DNA of 64,000 bases from Laspinema sp963821735 (lineage in GTDB: Bacteria; Cyanobacteriota; Cyanobacteriia; Cyanobacteriales; Laspinemataceae): positions 868,001 to 932,000 of the forward strand of contig CAWGFK010000002.1 in NCBI GenBank assembly GCA_963821735.1, in the 5' to 3' direction. Position numbers and translations under genes: made by a program. Positions 18,148 to 27,419 of this stretch are shown in pieces (within the stretch, counting starts at the first letter, position 1; the number at the start of each line of letters is the position of its first letter). The notes beneath the pieces are model-generated. The model saw only the letters and a program-made list of their open reading frames with translations. It was not told where the DNA came from and made no database searches.

Positions 18148-18729
18148 TTTTTTACTTGAAAATCTGCCTCTCTATGAATCAATTAACTCTCCTATCTGGC
18201 TTTTCCAGACGCCGAGATTTGATGTGGGGCAGTCCACCCGGGGGGTTTATGGAAGCCCAACCCGTGGACTATAGCTAGTGATTTTTACCCACTTAATCCT
18301 AGTTTTCTTGTTTTCAAGATAACACATCCCGGCGATCAATGCCAGCAACATGGACTGTCATTTAGTTCAAAATTTGAAGCCCTCCGCAAAAAGGAAGTAG
18401 AAAGCGGCAGAGAAGTTGTCACTTTGTCGCGCCAACCCGGTTTAAAAACCCGTTGGAGTGGAGGATATTTGGGGGGGTGAAGTCCAGAAAAACAAGCCCA
18501 GTTAGGAGCGATCGCCCACAATTGTGGAGGCAATATCGCCTCTTTAAATTGCTCCTTAGCCCGGTCAATGGGTTGGAGGCAACAACACTCAACAAACCTC
18601 AGCAATTTGTTAGTCTAACAACTTCACGATTTCCGGCGAAACCTGGAAGCGATCGCAGCTACTCATTTTGCGTTAAAACTGTGTCTGAGTCTGCTATCCT
18701 GAACTTAAAAAAGTGATGAAGCTAAGTTT
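18148..18729. other. Spacer, possible eroded genes
   Basis: No intact gene. A minus-strand frame at 18336-18605 keeps some protein-like text (CCLQPIDRAKEQFKEAILPP) but has no start context and no family I can name. Presumably eroded accessory DNA. Confidence 0.4.
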
Positions 18730-18909
18730 ATGAAAATTAAAGCCATTATTCATCCAGCACTAGAAGGGGGCTATTGGGCAGAAGTTCCAGCCCTTCCCGG
18801 CTGCATTACCGAAGGTGATACTTTGGAAGAGGTTACGCAGAATTTACAAGACGCCGTTGAGGGTTGGCTGAGTGTTGCGAAAATCATGGTCGTCGCAGTC
18901 CTTGTTTAG
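18730..18909 (+). CDS. HicB-like antitoxin, orphan
   Basis: 59 aa. MKIKAIIHPALEGGYWAEVP and LPGCITEGDTLEEVTQNLQDAVEGWL are the complete partial RNase H-fold HicB domain. The last residues (KIMVVAVLV) look out of place, suggesting a truncated or shifted end. No HicA toxin lies on either side. HicB normally masks HicA, an mRNA interferase with a dsRNA-binding fold. Confidence 0.75.
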   Translation: MKIKAIIHPALEGGYWAEVPALPGCITEGDTLEEVTQNLQDAVEGWLSVAKIMVVAVLV

Positions 18910-19045
18910 ATAATTTCGTGGCAATCTGTTCGCCAAAATCAGTGGATTCAACCTGATGATGAGGTTCCATTTGACTAGCGTGACCTTCAGCTTAGAGATT
19001 TGGGTTATTCCCATCATTTGTAGCAGAGGGTGACAGAGCCTACAT

Positions 19046-19269
19046 CTGCTTAAATCTTAGCAGCCGGGGAGCGATCGCCCTCCAATTGCGGATGCCATAT
19101 CTCCTAGACTCAGAAACCTTCTCTGATGGGTGTCTGTATCCTCACAGAGGGCGATCGGTACTTCAAGCCTTGGGCTACAATAGTTAGAAACCCTACCCAC
19201 TGTTTTAAATCCATGACAACCAACACTTCCCTAGAAGGACGCATGGCAGCAGTAGAAGCAGCCATTACT
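19046..19269. repeat. Copy 2 of the 225-bp duplication
   Basis: Partner of 15446-15670. It carries the same promoter-side DNA and the first 19 codons of the antitoxin. Confidence 0.9.
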
Positions 19270-19287
19270 AAACTTAAATTTTTCTAG
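19213..19287 (+). pseudogene. Truncated copy of the antitoxin at 15614
   Basis: 24 codons, MTTNTSLEGRMAAVEAAITK, then KFF and TAG. The match to the intact antitoxin ends with the duplication boundary. Confidence 0.75.
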
Positions 19288-19311
19288 GATTTTTAAGGAA
19301 TTACCGGATCA

Positions 19312-21087
19312 ATGCTAGAGACTCAAATGGAGAGAGTGGAAAGGATATTGAAGCGAATGCAAGGAGTTAAACCGAACATGGTTTGGGGACATCGGCGAGG
19401 ATTTTATTATATTTTAAGCTTTATCTTGAGCTTGATGCTGTCAATGCTAGGGATGATGAGTGCAGGATTGCCTGGGGTCGCACAATCCTTGGGGGTAGCA
19501 GTCCCGGAAAGTTCGTTGCCGATCGCCAATCCGTTTGCTGCGTCGGGAAAAATTGGGAATATTGTGTATGCACCTGTTACCCTGGATGGTCGGAAGCTGT
19601 TCCAAATTACGGCAGAAGAGGGCATCGGAGAACGCACACCCTCCAGTATATCACCGCTTCAGATGCGGGTGACAATGTATGAGACTAAGCTAAATTGGGC
19701 GATCGCTGCTGGTTTTGACCCCCAGACCCTAGAAGTGAGTTTTGAGATCCAGGAGGGTCAAACGGTGCTGTTTGTCCGGGATGGCGATCGCCTCGGCAAG
19801 AAGGATATTCTCACCCTGACGGAATTGGATGCCCGACTCTATGGCATCGGGGTGACAGATTTGGCAACTCACGTTAGTCAGACGATCGCCCAAGCCCTGA
19901 TTCGCGGCCAGTTTGAGCGTCAACCCGAGTATCTGCGCCTCCAAGGTGCGATCGCTGTTGCAATTCTCCTCGGGACTCTGGGGACTGCCGGGGTGCTGCG
20001 ACGGATACAGCAGAGACTCAAACGGGAATGGAATGCGATCGCCACCCAAGCTGCAAGTGAGACCAGACATTCCTCGGATCAGGAGGGGGAAATCCAGTCT
20101 GATGTTCTCACTCAGGTGGATCGCCAACTCACTTGGGAACGGCAACGGGATGTGAATCTCCTGAAACGCCGAGTGATGCAAATGACGCAGTTGGCGATCG
20201 CCTTGGGGAGTCTAGCAACCGTGGTGGGATTATTCCCCCAAACGCGCTGGTTACAAAGTCGATTGTTGACTCAACCGTTGCTGCTGCTGATTTTACTCCT
20301 GACTAGCGTTCTGATTAAACTGGCTCATGTGGCGGTTGATCGCTGTTCTAATTCTTGGATAGAAATGCAGGCGATCGCACCGAACACTTCTAAACGTCTA
20401 AGTGTGAGAGTTTCTACCTTTTCTCACGCCTTAAAAGGGATGATTACCTTTACGGTTTTTGCCCTCGGACTTTTGCTGATTCTTTATCAGCTTCAAGTCC
20501 CGATCGCGCCGGTACTTGCCGGTGCCGGGATAGCGGGATTTGCGATTTCTTTTGCCTCTCAAAATTTAATCCGGGATGTGATTAATGGCAGCTTGATTTT
20601 ATTAGAAGACCACTATGCGATCGGGGATGTAATTGATACCGGCGCAGCATCTGGAGTGGTTGAATATATGAACCTCCGCATTACCCAGATTCGTGGCAGT
20701 GGGGGTAGACTCAGTACGATTCCCAATGGAAGTATTTCCACCGTCCACAATCTGACTAAAGATTGGTCGCGTCTGGATTTTACTATTGAGATTGCCTGTG
20801 ATTCTGATGTCACGCAAGCGCTACAGGTGGTGAAAGAGGTCGCGGAAAAATTGCATCAAGACCCGGAATGGGGCGATCGCATTCTGGACCCGGTAAATGT
20901 CTTAGGAGTGAATCAGATTACTCATCAGGGGATTGAAATTAGCCTGTGGATGCAAACCCAACCGGGACAACAATGGCGAGTGGGTCGAGAGTTTCGACAT
21001 CGGCTCAAAATCGCGCTAGATCAAGCAGAAATTGAGGTAGGAATTCCTCAGCGATCGGTCTATTTTCATGGCGATTCAGAAAAATAA
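19312..21087 (+). CDS. MscS-family mechanosensitive channel protein
   Basis: 591 aa. It opens with a signal-like or first membrane segment (about residues 27-50), a periplasmic region, then several transmembrane helices (about 200-225, 290-345, 370-420). The MscS core is clear: PVLAGAGIAGFAISFASQNLIRDVINGSLILLEDHYAIGD (pore helix and following beta domain) and the LSTIPNGSISTVHNLTKDWSR strand. The channel opens under membrane tension and releases solutes during osmotic downshock. The long N-terminal region is typical of cyanobacterial MscS relatives. Preceded by AAGGAATT; no operon partner. Confidence 0.9.
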   Translation: MLETQMERVERILKRMQGVKPNMVWGHRRGFYYILSFILSLMLSMLGMMSAGLPGVAQSLGVAVPESSLPIANPFAASGKIGNIVYAPVTLDGRKLFQITAEEGIGERTPSSISPLQMRVTMYETKLNWAIAAGFDPQTLEVSFEIQEGQTVLFVRDGDRLGKKDILTLTELDARLYGIGVTDLATHVSQTIAQALIRGQFERQPEYLRLQGAIAVAILLGTLGTAGVLRRIQQRLKREWNAIATQAASETRHSSDQEGEIQSDVLTQVDRQLTWERQRDVNLLKRRVMQMTQLAIALGSLATVVGLFPQTRWLQSRLLTQPLLLLILLLTSVLIKLAHVAVDRCSNSWIEMQAIAPNTSKRLSVRVSTFSHALKGMITFTVFALGLLLILYQLQVPIAPVLAGAGIAGFAISFASQNLIRDVINGSLILLEDHYAIGDVIDTGAASGVVEYMNLRITQIRGSGGRLSTIPNGSISTVHNLTKDWSRLDFTIEIACDSDVTQALQVVKEVAEKLHQDPEWGDRILDPVNVLGVNQITHQGIEISLWMQTQPGQQWRVGREFRHRLKIALDQAEIEVGIPQRSVYFHGDSEK

Positions 21088-21182
21088 CCCCAGTAGCTCC
21101 GTTATAGCGGATTGCCTCAAATTTGACGAAACCAGATTCACAAGTTAGGGTAGGAGCAGCGTAAACTTGCTAGGAAATTATT

Positions 21183-22775
21183 ATGGCCTTAGAGTTATTC
21201 GATCCGAGCTACTATCGTAGCATTAATTCAGATCTAGGTGGGTTGAGTAATGAAGAGGCTTTACAACATTTAATCACCTTTGGTTTGGTAGAAGGGCGAG
21301 AATTTTCCCGATGGGTAACGCCCCAAATGTTGGATACTTATGCGGACTGGAACTGTGGAATTTATCCTAATGCAGAGGCTTTTAATTCCCCACAAACTCG
21401 CTTAAGGACTGCTTTCGAGCATTTACGCGACTTTGGACTCGATGAAGGGCGGCCTTTGAGAGTCCAGACGGATTTGGTGATTTTTTCTCCCTTTAGTCCG
21501 CTCGTTCAAATGCGGGTCCGTCCTGAATACTTTAATGCTGAGTATTACCAACAACGATATGCGGATTTAGGGGGACTGAGTAATCAGCAGCTTTTTCAAC
21601 ATTTTGTTAATTTCGGAATCAATGAAGGTCGCCAGGGGAGTTCATCTTTTTCGGTCAAAACTTATCTGGAAAACTCTAGTGGTTTACAGCAGCTTGGTTT
21701 TACCAACCAGCAGGCAGTAGAACATTTTATTCGGTTTGGGGTGGATGAGGGACAGCGGGGACAACGCCTTAGTTTTGTCAGTCAATTCCAAGAAAAATTA
21801 CAAGAAAACCGAATTTATTATAGCTTGTATTATCGCAACCAAAATCCAGACTTAAGCGAATTTGACGATACTCAATTGTTTGAGCATTTCCAAGATTTTG
21901 GTCGAGATGAGGGCCGCAGAGCTTCCCCGTATTTTGATGTGAATACTTATTTAGGGAGCAACCCTGATTTGCAGCAAGCGGGGTTAACCAATAAACAAGC
22001 GATCGAGCATTTTATTACCTTTGGGATTGAGGAACTCCGTCAAACAACTCCTATAGTGGCTGAGGTAGAGGCTTTAAAAAATAATCTGGCAACTGCTCCC
22101 AATTTAGGGGAAGTTCAATTAGGTTTTAGGCAAAATTCCCAACCTAATCGATTTTCCAATTCCGCCCGGGTAGAGGGGTTACTTTCAAATGAGGACCGGA
22201 TAGATTATTATCGACTGGAATATTTGATTGACCCTACCTTTGAGTTTCCGGCATTGAGCGAGCAGATTAAGGTCAAAATCATTAATGTCAATCCTGATTT
22301 TTTCCCTGAATCCTTGCGGAATCCATTCAACTTGGATTGGTTGTGGAAAGGACTTGATGCCTCACTTTTAACTCAAGTTAATCAACCGATTGAAACAACG
22401 GTTCTTCCTCCGGAAGCATTTACTGTGGTTGCTGAATTAAATTCCCCGGATCCAAATGGCTTTTTGCTTCGGGTTTCTACGAGTCAGTTAATTCAACAAG
22501 GATTTAGTCCGGAGAATCTTGTCTTGATGGTGGAAGCGTCTGATGAACTAACAAATCCCACCCCTTATTCGTTAATTTATCGTTATCCCTTCCTCGCGGG
22601 TCCCCCACCACCCCCCCCAGCGAGTTATATTGCACTTCCTCCCAATTTGCCGCCTGGGTGCTTTGATGGTGCGATGGGTTCAATGCCCTCTCTGGCAACG
22701 GTTGAAGCGGTCACTTTGTCCGATGCTCTGTGGGATGTGGGACATTCGCCGGAAGAACTCAATTTGTTGGCTTAG
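21183..22775 (+). CDS. Protein with six F-D-x-x-x-Y-x-x-x-N-x-D-L...H-F-x-x-F-G-x-x-E-G-R repeats
   Basis: 530 aa. The N-terminal 310 residues are six imperfect repeats of about 40-55 aa, each ending in a G-x-x-E-G-R-like step (for example LITFGLVEGR, LRDFGLDEGR, FVNFGINEGR, IRFGVDEG, FQDFGRDEGR, ITFGIEELR). Such units occur in large secreted or calcium-associated cyanobacterial proteins. The second half (about 310-530) is a beta-rich region with a Pro-rich stretch near 490 and no known motif. No signal peptide is seen. Likely exported or surface-associated; the role is unknown. Confidence 0.65.
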   Translation: MALELFDPSYYRSINSDLGGLSNEEALQHLITFGLVEGREFSRWVTPQMLDTYADWNCGIYPNAEAFNSPQTRLRTAFEHLRDFGLDEGRPLRVQTDLVIFSPFSPLVQMRVRPEYFNAEYYQQRYADLGGLSNQQLFQHFVNFGINEGRQGSSSFSVKTYLENSSGLQQLGFTNQQAVEHFIRFGVDEGQRGQRLSFVSQFQEKLQENRIYYSLYYRNQNPDLSEFDDTQLFEHFQDFGRDEGRRASPYFDVNTYLGSNPDLQQAGLTNKQAIEHFITFGIEELRQTTPIVAEVEALKNNLATAPNLGEVQLGFRQNSQPNRFSNSARVEGLLSNEDRIDYYRLEYLIDPTFEFPALSEQIKVKIINVNPDFFPESLRNPFNLDWLWKGLDASLLTQVNQPIETTVLPPEAFTVVAELNSPDPNGFLLRVSTSQLIQQGFSPENLVLMVEASDELTNPTPYSLIYRYPFLAGPPPPPPASYIALPPNLPPGCFDGAMGSMPSLATVEAVTLSDALWDVGHSPEELNLLA

Positions 22776-22909
22776 AGGGGGATTCTATCACCCAAAGGCA
22801 ATGAAATTCGGGTGTGTCAGATTGGAAAGTGGAGAAAAATTTCTCACGGGTTTTCAGGACTGACGCACCCGATTGGATACACCGGAGGAAGAAACGACTG
22901 AAGTTGTTG

Positions 22910-23950
22910 TTATGAACTGGGGACGATCGCCTCTAAAATACCCTCGCGGTTGAGGTTGCGTCCGATGAAGACGAGGCGGGTTTGGCGGGGTTCGGTTTCT
23001 TGCCAGGGGCGATCGTAGAAGTGATCGAAGCGTTTGCCGACGCCTTGTAGGACTAATCGCATGGGTTTGTTTAGCACATCAACAAATCCTTTTATGCGAT
23101 AAATTTCTGTTTTTTCGACTAACTTTTCTAGCTGCTTAACTAGAGTTTTGGGGTCGAAGGTTTGGTCTAGGATAATGTTGACTGAGGTGATATCATCATC
23201 GTGTTCATGGTCTTCCTCGGTGTCGTGATGGCTGGGACGGCTGTCGAGGTTGTCTTCGACGGCAGCATTAAATCCTAGGAGTAAGTCGGCTGTAATTTCA
23301 CTGCTTTTGCAGGGAACAATTTTGACGTGAGGGGGAAGTTGCGATCGCAGCCAAGCGATCACTTTAGTTTGAGTTTCGGCATCGACTAAATCGACTTTGG
23401 TGAGTAATACTAAGTCAGCACAGGCGAGTTGATCTTCAAATAACTCTTCGATTGGGGTTTCATGATCTAAGCTGGGGTCAGCTTGGCGGGCTTGTTCTAA
23501 GGCGTCGATATCGCCAACCAGAGTACCGGCAGCGACTGCCTCACAATCGACCAGGGTGACGACGCCATCGACGGTGGCCCCGGTGCGAATTTCCGGCCAA
23601 CGAAAGGCTTGGATCAGGGGTTTGGGTAGGGCGAGTCCGGAGGTTTCGATTAACATACAATCGAGGCGATCGCGCTGTTTGAGCAATTCCTGCATGGTGG
23701 GCAAAAATTCCTCTTGAACGGTACAACAGAGGCAACCGTTGGTTAGTTCAATAATATTGCTATCGGTAGCGGGAGATTCGTCACACACTTGACAGGATTT
23801 GAGAAACTCGCCGTCAATGCCGACTTCGCCAAATTCATTGACGATTACGGCAATGCGTCGTCCTTGATTGTTTTGGAGGAGGTTGCGAATGGTGCTGGTT
23901 TTGCCAGCCCCGAGAAAGCCAGTGATTACAGTAACAGGAATTTTATGCAT
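22910..23950 (-). CDS. CobW/COG0523 family metallochaperone GTPase
   Basis: 346 aa. P-loop GFLGAGKT (residues 11-18), metal-binding C-x-C-C in NGCLCCTVQ (73-76), guanine-specificity LLTKVDLV, and a His/Asp/Glu-rich metal-binding loop (HHDTEEDHEHDDD) before the CobW C-terminal domain. These GTPases deliver metal to enzymes or ligands. Its position after hupE under a cobalamin riboswitch argues for cobalt, e.g. in B12 synthesis, rather than zinc. 228 bp separate it from hupE, filled with repeats, so it may also have its own promoter. Confidence 0.88.
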   Translation of the reverse strand: MHKIPVTVITGFLGAGKTSTIRNLLQNNQGRRIAVIVNEFGEVGIDGEFLKSCQVCDESPATDSNIIELTNGCLCCTVQEEFLPTMQELLKQRDRLDCMLIETSGLALPKPLIQAFRWPEIRTGATVDGVVTLVDCEAVAAGTLVGDIDALEQARQADPSLDHETPIEELFEDQLACADLVLLTKVDLVDAETQTKVIAWLRSQLPPHVKIVPCKSSEITADLLLGFNAAVEDNLDSRPSHHDTEEDHEHDDDITSVNIILDQTFDPKTLVKQLEKLVEKTEIYRIKGFVDVLNKPMRLVLQGVGKRFDHFYDRPWQETEPRQTRLVFIGRNLNREGILEAIVPSS

Positions 23951-23987
23951 GGGGTGATGTGAGATAAAGTAAAAGGTGAATCGGGGT

Positions 23988-24150
23988 GACCTAACCCCCC
24001 AGCCCCCTTCCCTACGAGGGAAGGGGGAGTAAGATAGCCACCCCTGCCCTTGCAGGGAAGGGGTGGCTAGGGGAATTAAGTTCCTCCGGTTCCCCCCCTG
24101 CCCTTGCAGGGAAGGGGGGGCTAGGGGGGGTTAGGTTCCTCCGGTTCCCC
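23988..24150. repeat. Cluster of GC-rich palindromic repeats between hupE and cobW
   Basis: Contains a copy of the 4510-4550 repeat, then two tandem units of about 60 bp, each with CCCTGCCCTTGCAGGGAAGG and TTCCTCCGGTTCCCC. They may form strong hairpins in the hupE-cobW transcript. Confidence 0.75.
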
Positions 24151-24178
24151 TAGGGACATAAGATTCAGATCAACAGGA

Positions 24179-24856
24179 TTAACCTACAATTGAAGAGGCT
24201 AGAAAGGCTGCGCCGATGCCACCGATCGCAAATCCAGCAAATCGCAGGGATAAGTTGGAGTCGCGATCCAAAGCGCTAAGAGTTTTACGCACAAAACGGA
24301 TCGCAGCGGAGGCGATCGCGATTTGGATGGCGGTAAATCCAATCAGGTAAGCCAATAGAGGGGCGGTTTCTGCGCCGATGATGGCTTCACCGTATGCATA
24401 GCCGTGAAAGATACCAGCGACGGCAGAGATCGCCGCAACCAGGGTTAAATTAGGCCGTTCTTTCATCCCTAGGAGGGTTCCGACGGTGAGGACGGAAGCG
24501 GCAATGATGATTTCTACCGCAGGAATATCCAGGGTGAGTAAGTGAATTCCCGTTCCTCCCATTGCGGCGATCGCAAAGGTGATGGGAATCGCGATGCCGT
24601 AGGGATGGAAGGCAGACAGTAAAGCGATCGCCACCACAAAGGCGAAATGATCCAACCCGATAATCGGATGTGCGAATCCCGAGAGGAGTCCCTCCCAGAA
24701 GTTACTCGGTGTGGCGGAACCCATCGGGTGATGGGCGAATGCCGGTTCGATTCCCCAGAACAAGGTAACAGCAAGGGCAACGATGATCACTCCCCCGGTT
24801 ATTCTGGGGTGATGGGGTAAAACAGATGGGAATCGGTTGAGGGTTTGTTTAAGCAT
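24179..24856 (-). CDS. HupE/UreJ family cobalt or nickel permease
   Basis: 225 aa, six or seven membrane helices after a signal-like segment (ending near the PAFAHHPMGSA cleavage region, about residues 54-64). The family fingerprint HPIIGLDHFAFVVAIALLS (about 73-91) holds the His and Asp residues that coordinate Ni or Co. The cobalamin riboswitch upstream and the CobW gene downstream point to cobalt uptake for B12. Last residues are hydrophobic, as usual. Confidence 0.88.
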   Translation of the reverse strand: MLKQTLNRFPSVLPHHPRITGGVIIVALAVTLFWGIEPAFAHHPMGSATPSNFWEGLLSGFAHPIIGLDHFAFVVAIALLSAFHPYGIAIPITFAIAAMGGTGIHLLTLDIPAVEIIIAASVLTVGTLLGMKERPNLTLVAAISAVAGIFHGYAYGEAIIGAETAPLLAYLIGFTAIQIAIASAAIRFVRKTLSALDRDSNLSLRFAGFAIGGIGAAFLASSIVG

Positions 24857-24997
24857 GGGTTCGGTTTAAAAAAATTGATTGGGTCAACATCTATAAGTGA
24901 GTTACAGCAGGGGCATAAGTGCGACTGAGACTCGGTTTCCTCCGGAACAGTGAGGATTAATACCAAATCCGGTTGGTAAAAGTCAATTTCCGTGATT

Positions 24998-25056
24998 AGC
25001 CCGCGCAGGCGGGCTTTGTTCGTGTAGCCCCACCCTTTAGGGTGCGGGTTTTTATT
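24998..25056 (+). terminator. Two hairpins, the second terminator-like on the plus strand
   Basis: AGCCCGC/GCGGGCT with a 4-nt loop, then CACCCTTTAGGGTG followed by CGGGTTTTTATTTT. The T-tract is on the plus strand, yet no plus-strand gene lies upstream, so it may stop antisense transcription or be a dispersed repeat. Confidence 0.45.
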
Positions 25057-25103
25057 TTGACAACCGTATTCCGTATAACCCTCGGCAATGGGGAGAAAAA
25101 ATC

Positions 25104-25129
25104 AGGCACTCGGAACCATCCCGAGACCT
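25104..25129 (-). terminator. Possible attenuator hairpin in the hupE leader
   Basis: Minus strand: CTCGG-GATGGTT-CCGAG, extended by AGG/CCT, followed by TGCCTGATTTTTTC. It lies between riboswitch and hupE, where termination could be relieved when B12 is low. Confidence 0.45.
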
Positions 25130-25349
25130 GGGTTTCCTGAAAATTAGCTAGGATATATGAGTGTTGGGTCGGATTGACAGAACTCACAAAGAAAGCAAAT
25201 TTTTCCCCTCGGCGTTGGTGAAGGGTCAAAAGTACGATCGCGCTGCCGTACTGTTACGCGCCAGGGCTACTATCGAGAGAATAGAGTGTTCTAGTAACGG
25301 AAAATCAATGCCCATCTGTACCTCGCAGATGAATGTAAGGGTGGACGAC

Positions 25350-25505
25350 CGAGGCGGTGGGCATTCTGACTTACCGACCCCAGAGGGCAAATCGAGATTC
25401 ACCGGAAACTGGAGTTGGGATCACAGTTGCGGGACAGTGCCGGATTGGGACCGGGCTTTCCCCCTTACGTCTGATGGCTGGACCCCATCAGAACCGCCTG
25501 ATAGG
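25350..25505 (-). promoter_or_regulatory. Cobalamin (B12) riboswitch
   Basis: Read on the minus strand, the conserved core appears in order: GGTTCTGATGGGG, GGGGGAAAGCCCGG, AATCCGGCACTGTCCCGC, then CAACTGTGAT (around 25418-25433), and the B12-box-like AGTCAGAATGCCCACC (25356-25371). These match the adenosyl/hydroxo-cobalamin aptamer consensus. B12 binding normally shuts down the downstream genes, here hupE and probably cobW. Confidence 0.85.
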
Positions 25506-25677
25506 GGATATCTTACCCCATCGGAGACACTTTAAGACTGGGGAAATGGAGCAAAGCTGAAAAAATTGCTCGGTTCTCCCGATTCCCTGTCGGTTCATCC
25601 CGCAAAAAAAGGGGCCAACGCTAGGTTAGCCCGGGGGTTGTATCAAGGTTTGCTCGCGACTAGGGTGAGGTGAGAGG

Positions 25678-26256
25678 TTAAACCAGGGGCAACCCAACTG
25701 ATTCGTAGAGGAGAATAGATTGACGATGGGGACGGGCGATCGCCCCTTCATTTTCTAGGCGCTGGAGGAGGCGAGTCACAGTTACCCGAGAGATGCCGAT
25801 CGCCTCGGCAATTTCTTGATGGGTCATGGGCAATTCTAGCAACCGTCCCTGTTCCACGGGACGAGCAAATTTATCGCTTAACCAGAACAAAAACTTGAGC
25901 AAGCGTTCCTGAGCTTGCTTGCAGTGAATAATGGTGAGGAGTTCCTCCGTTTTTTGGGTGTGGGTGCGAATGGCATCTAAGACTTGTTGCCACTGATGCC
26001 CTGAAATCATACTGACTTCCACGGCGGTTAAACATTCTATTTGATAACCGTTAATGCAACAGAGGGGTTCACCCACCACATCTCCTGGACCCCAATATCC
26101 CGAGGCAATGGTGGACCCATCTTCCGTCCAGGCGATCGTCCGGACTACTCCGCGATCGATTTTCCACAGGACATCTTGCCACATCGGAATCGAGTCTTTG
26201 CGGCGGAAGGTTCGCCCGAGGGTGGGGGAGATAGAAGCTAAAGTTGCAATTGTCAT
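25678..26256 (-). CDS. Crp/Fnr family transcription regulator
   Basis: 192 aa. An N-terminal cyclic-nucleotide-binding-like beta-barrel (about residues 20-90, with GYWGPGDVVGEPL), a dimer helix, and a C-terminal winged helix with the recognition element LPMTHQEIAEAIGISRVTVTRLLQRL (about 142-167). The barrel lacks the R-S-A-A cAMP-binding motif, so another ligand or none is likely. Starts at ATG 26256; the 84-aa gene upstream ends with a strong terminator, so it has its own promoter. Targets unknown. Confidence 0.88.
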   Translation of the reverse strand: MTIATLASISPTLGRTFRRKDSIPMWQDVLWKIDRGVVRTIAWTEDGSTIASGYWGPGDVVGEPLCCINGYQIECLTAVEVSMISGHQWQQVLDAIRTHTQKTEELLTIIHCKQAQERLLKFLFWLSDKFARPVEQGRLLELPMTHQEIAEAIGISRVTVTRLLQRLENEGAIARPHRQSILLYESVGLPLV

Positions 26257-26308
26257 AAAAAAATAGTTTTGAGATTATTATGGTTAGTTTTGAAATGGGA
26301 TGATGAAA

Positions 26309-26364
26309 AAAGAGGCGACTGCCTCAAACCGGCATTGGGGAAATGCGGGGGCAATCGCCTCTTT
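26309..26364 (-). terminator. Intrinsic terminator of the 84-aa gene
   Basis: 15-bp stem with one wobble (AAAGAGGCGATTGCC / GGCAGTCGCCTCTTT on the minus strand) followed by TTTTTT. It lies 17 bp past the stop codon. Confidence 0.85.
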
Positions 26365-26380
26365 CCTCGGGTTGGAAATT

Positions 26381-26635
26381 TTATTCAGCCTCATCGGACT
26401 CAGTGCCAATTCTTAGTTGTTTCTTGGACCGCTTGAGCTGTTTCCAAAGTCTTTTAATTTGTTTGTAAGCATCCTCTGGCGGTAATTTCCCCCCGGTTTC
26501 TAAACAACTAATCACGCTAACGCGCTGGGCAAACTCCTGCAAGTTGGCATTAAACACCATATTTTCTGGATTGTCTGGTGTAAATTTGCCGTAGTAACGA
26601 CTGCGAGGAGATATAAAATCAAATTTGTCATGCAT
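26381..26635 (-). CDS. Conserved cyanobacterial small protein (DUF7219-like)
   Basis: 84 aa. PRSRYYGKFTPDNPENMVFNANLQEF and ISCLETGGKLPPEDAYKQIKRLWKQLKRSKKQL correspond to a short protein found across cyanobacteria and now grouped, I believe, as DUF7219. It is soluble and Lys-rich at the end. No function is known to me. Single-gene transcript with its own terminator. Confidence 0.7.
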   Translation of the reverse strand: MHDKFDFISPRSRYYGKFTPDNPENMVFNANLQEFAQRVSVISCLETGGKLPPEDAYKQIKRLWKQLKRSKKQLRIGTESDEAE

Positions 26636-27419
26636 TGTCTTACCCCAATCTTTCCCTTGGCTATTTGCGGGAGAATCAAGCCCTGTACCGGAATGTGTTA
26701 GCGGAGATTCTCCCTGCTGACCACTTTAGCGTTATTGCCAAGTTGTGGCAATTAAGCACGGACCCGGCAATTTCTGCGGTAAGGGTCTAGGCCGGAAACC
26801 GATTCCTCGCCGAGTTCAGGTTAGGCCATTGCTGGGTGAAAAATTACCGATTTTGGCCACCTCTGTTGTTTGGCGGGTTTCCCCGGCGATCGGTTTGTTC
26901 TTTTGAATAATAACCGCATTATTAATAAGGTATCTTTAGTCAGCAGTTAGCCAAATCAGTCAAAAGAAATATTTTCAATTAATCCTTTTTTGTGAGGGCG
27001 TCGGGACCTTCTGAGTTCCAGAGAAGCAGAAACCGGGGGCCACCGCCTCAAGTGGGTGGTAAGTCCAGCAACAATTTAGTGAATAAACCTGGTTGTCTTC
27101 CGGCGATTGAACCCTCATCCTCCGGAGGATGTGAGTTTCAAGCCAGTGCTTTGGCGGCGAACCCTCAGGGGGACGACTTCGAGAAATCTCCTCGGAACGG
27201 ACCAGGGCCAAGGATGGGGGACCTCAACTATGCGATCAAGGGGAGCCAAGAGTTTAAAGAAATTAAGATTCAACATCCTCCAAAAGGTAGAGATTTAAGC
27301 CGGATTCCGGTACAGTGAACAAAAGCGCGATGGAAAGGCCGAGTATTGGCTGCCCCGATCGCCGCTGGTGCGTCAAAAGTCTGCTGTGCAACGGCCTACT
27401 ATCAGCAAAGGAATCCCAG
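26636..27419. other. 780-bp spacer, no supported gene
   Basis: Reading frames here lack start context or family character. Several short inverted repeats (for example TCCTCCGGAGGA near 27118) and a region at 27030-27200 rich in GG/CC pairs could encode a structured RNA, but I cannot match it to any known class. Confidence 0.4.

Larger units (their letters stand above)
24857..25677. other. Long hupE leader region
   Basis: Holds the cobalamin riboswitch (25350-25505), a possible minus-strand terminator (25104-25129) and two hairpins near 24998-25056. No convincing small gene was found on either strand between riboswitch and hupE. Confidence 0.6.

Noticed and set aside
24880..24960. Second riboswitch-like segment near hupE
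   Set aside because: Some CTG/GGAAAC resemblance but no B12 box; the real core is at 25350-25505.
24996..25229. 77-codon minus-strand ORF in the hupE leader
   Set aside because: It runs through terminator-like hairpins and starts at TTG without support; more likely leader RNA.
26990..27250. Possible structured RNA or tRNA
   Set aside because: No tRNA cloverleaf or T-loop sequence found, and no match to a known RNA class by eye.
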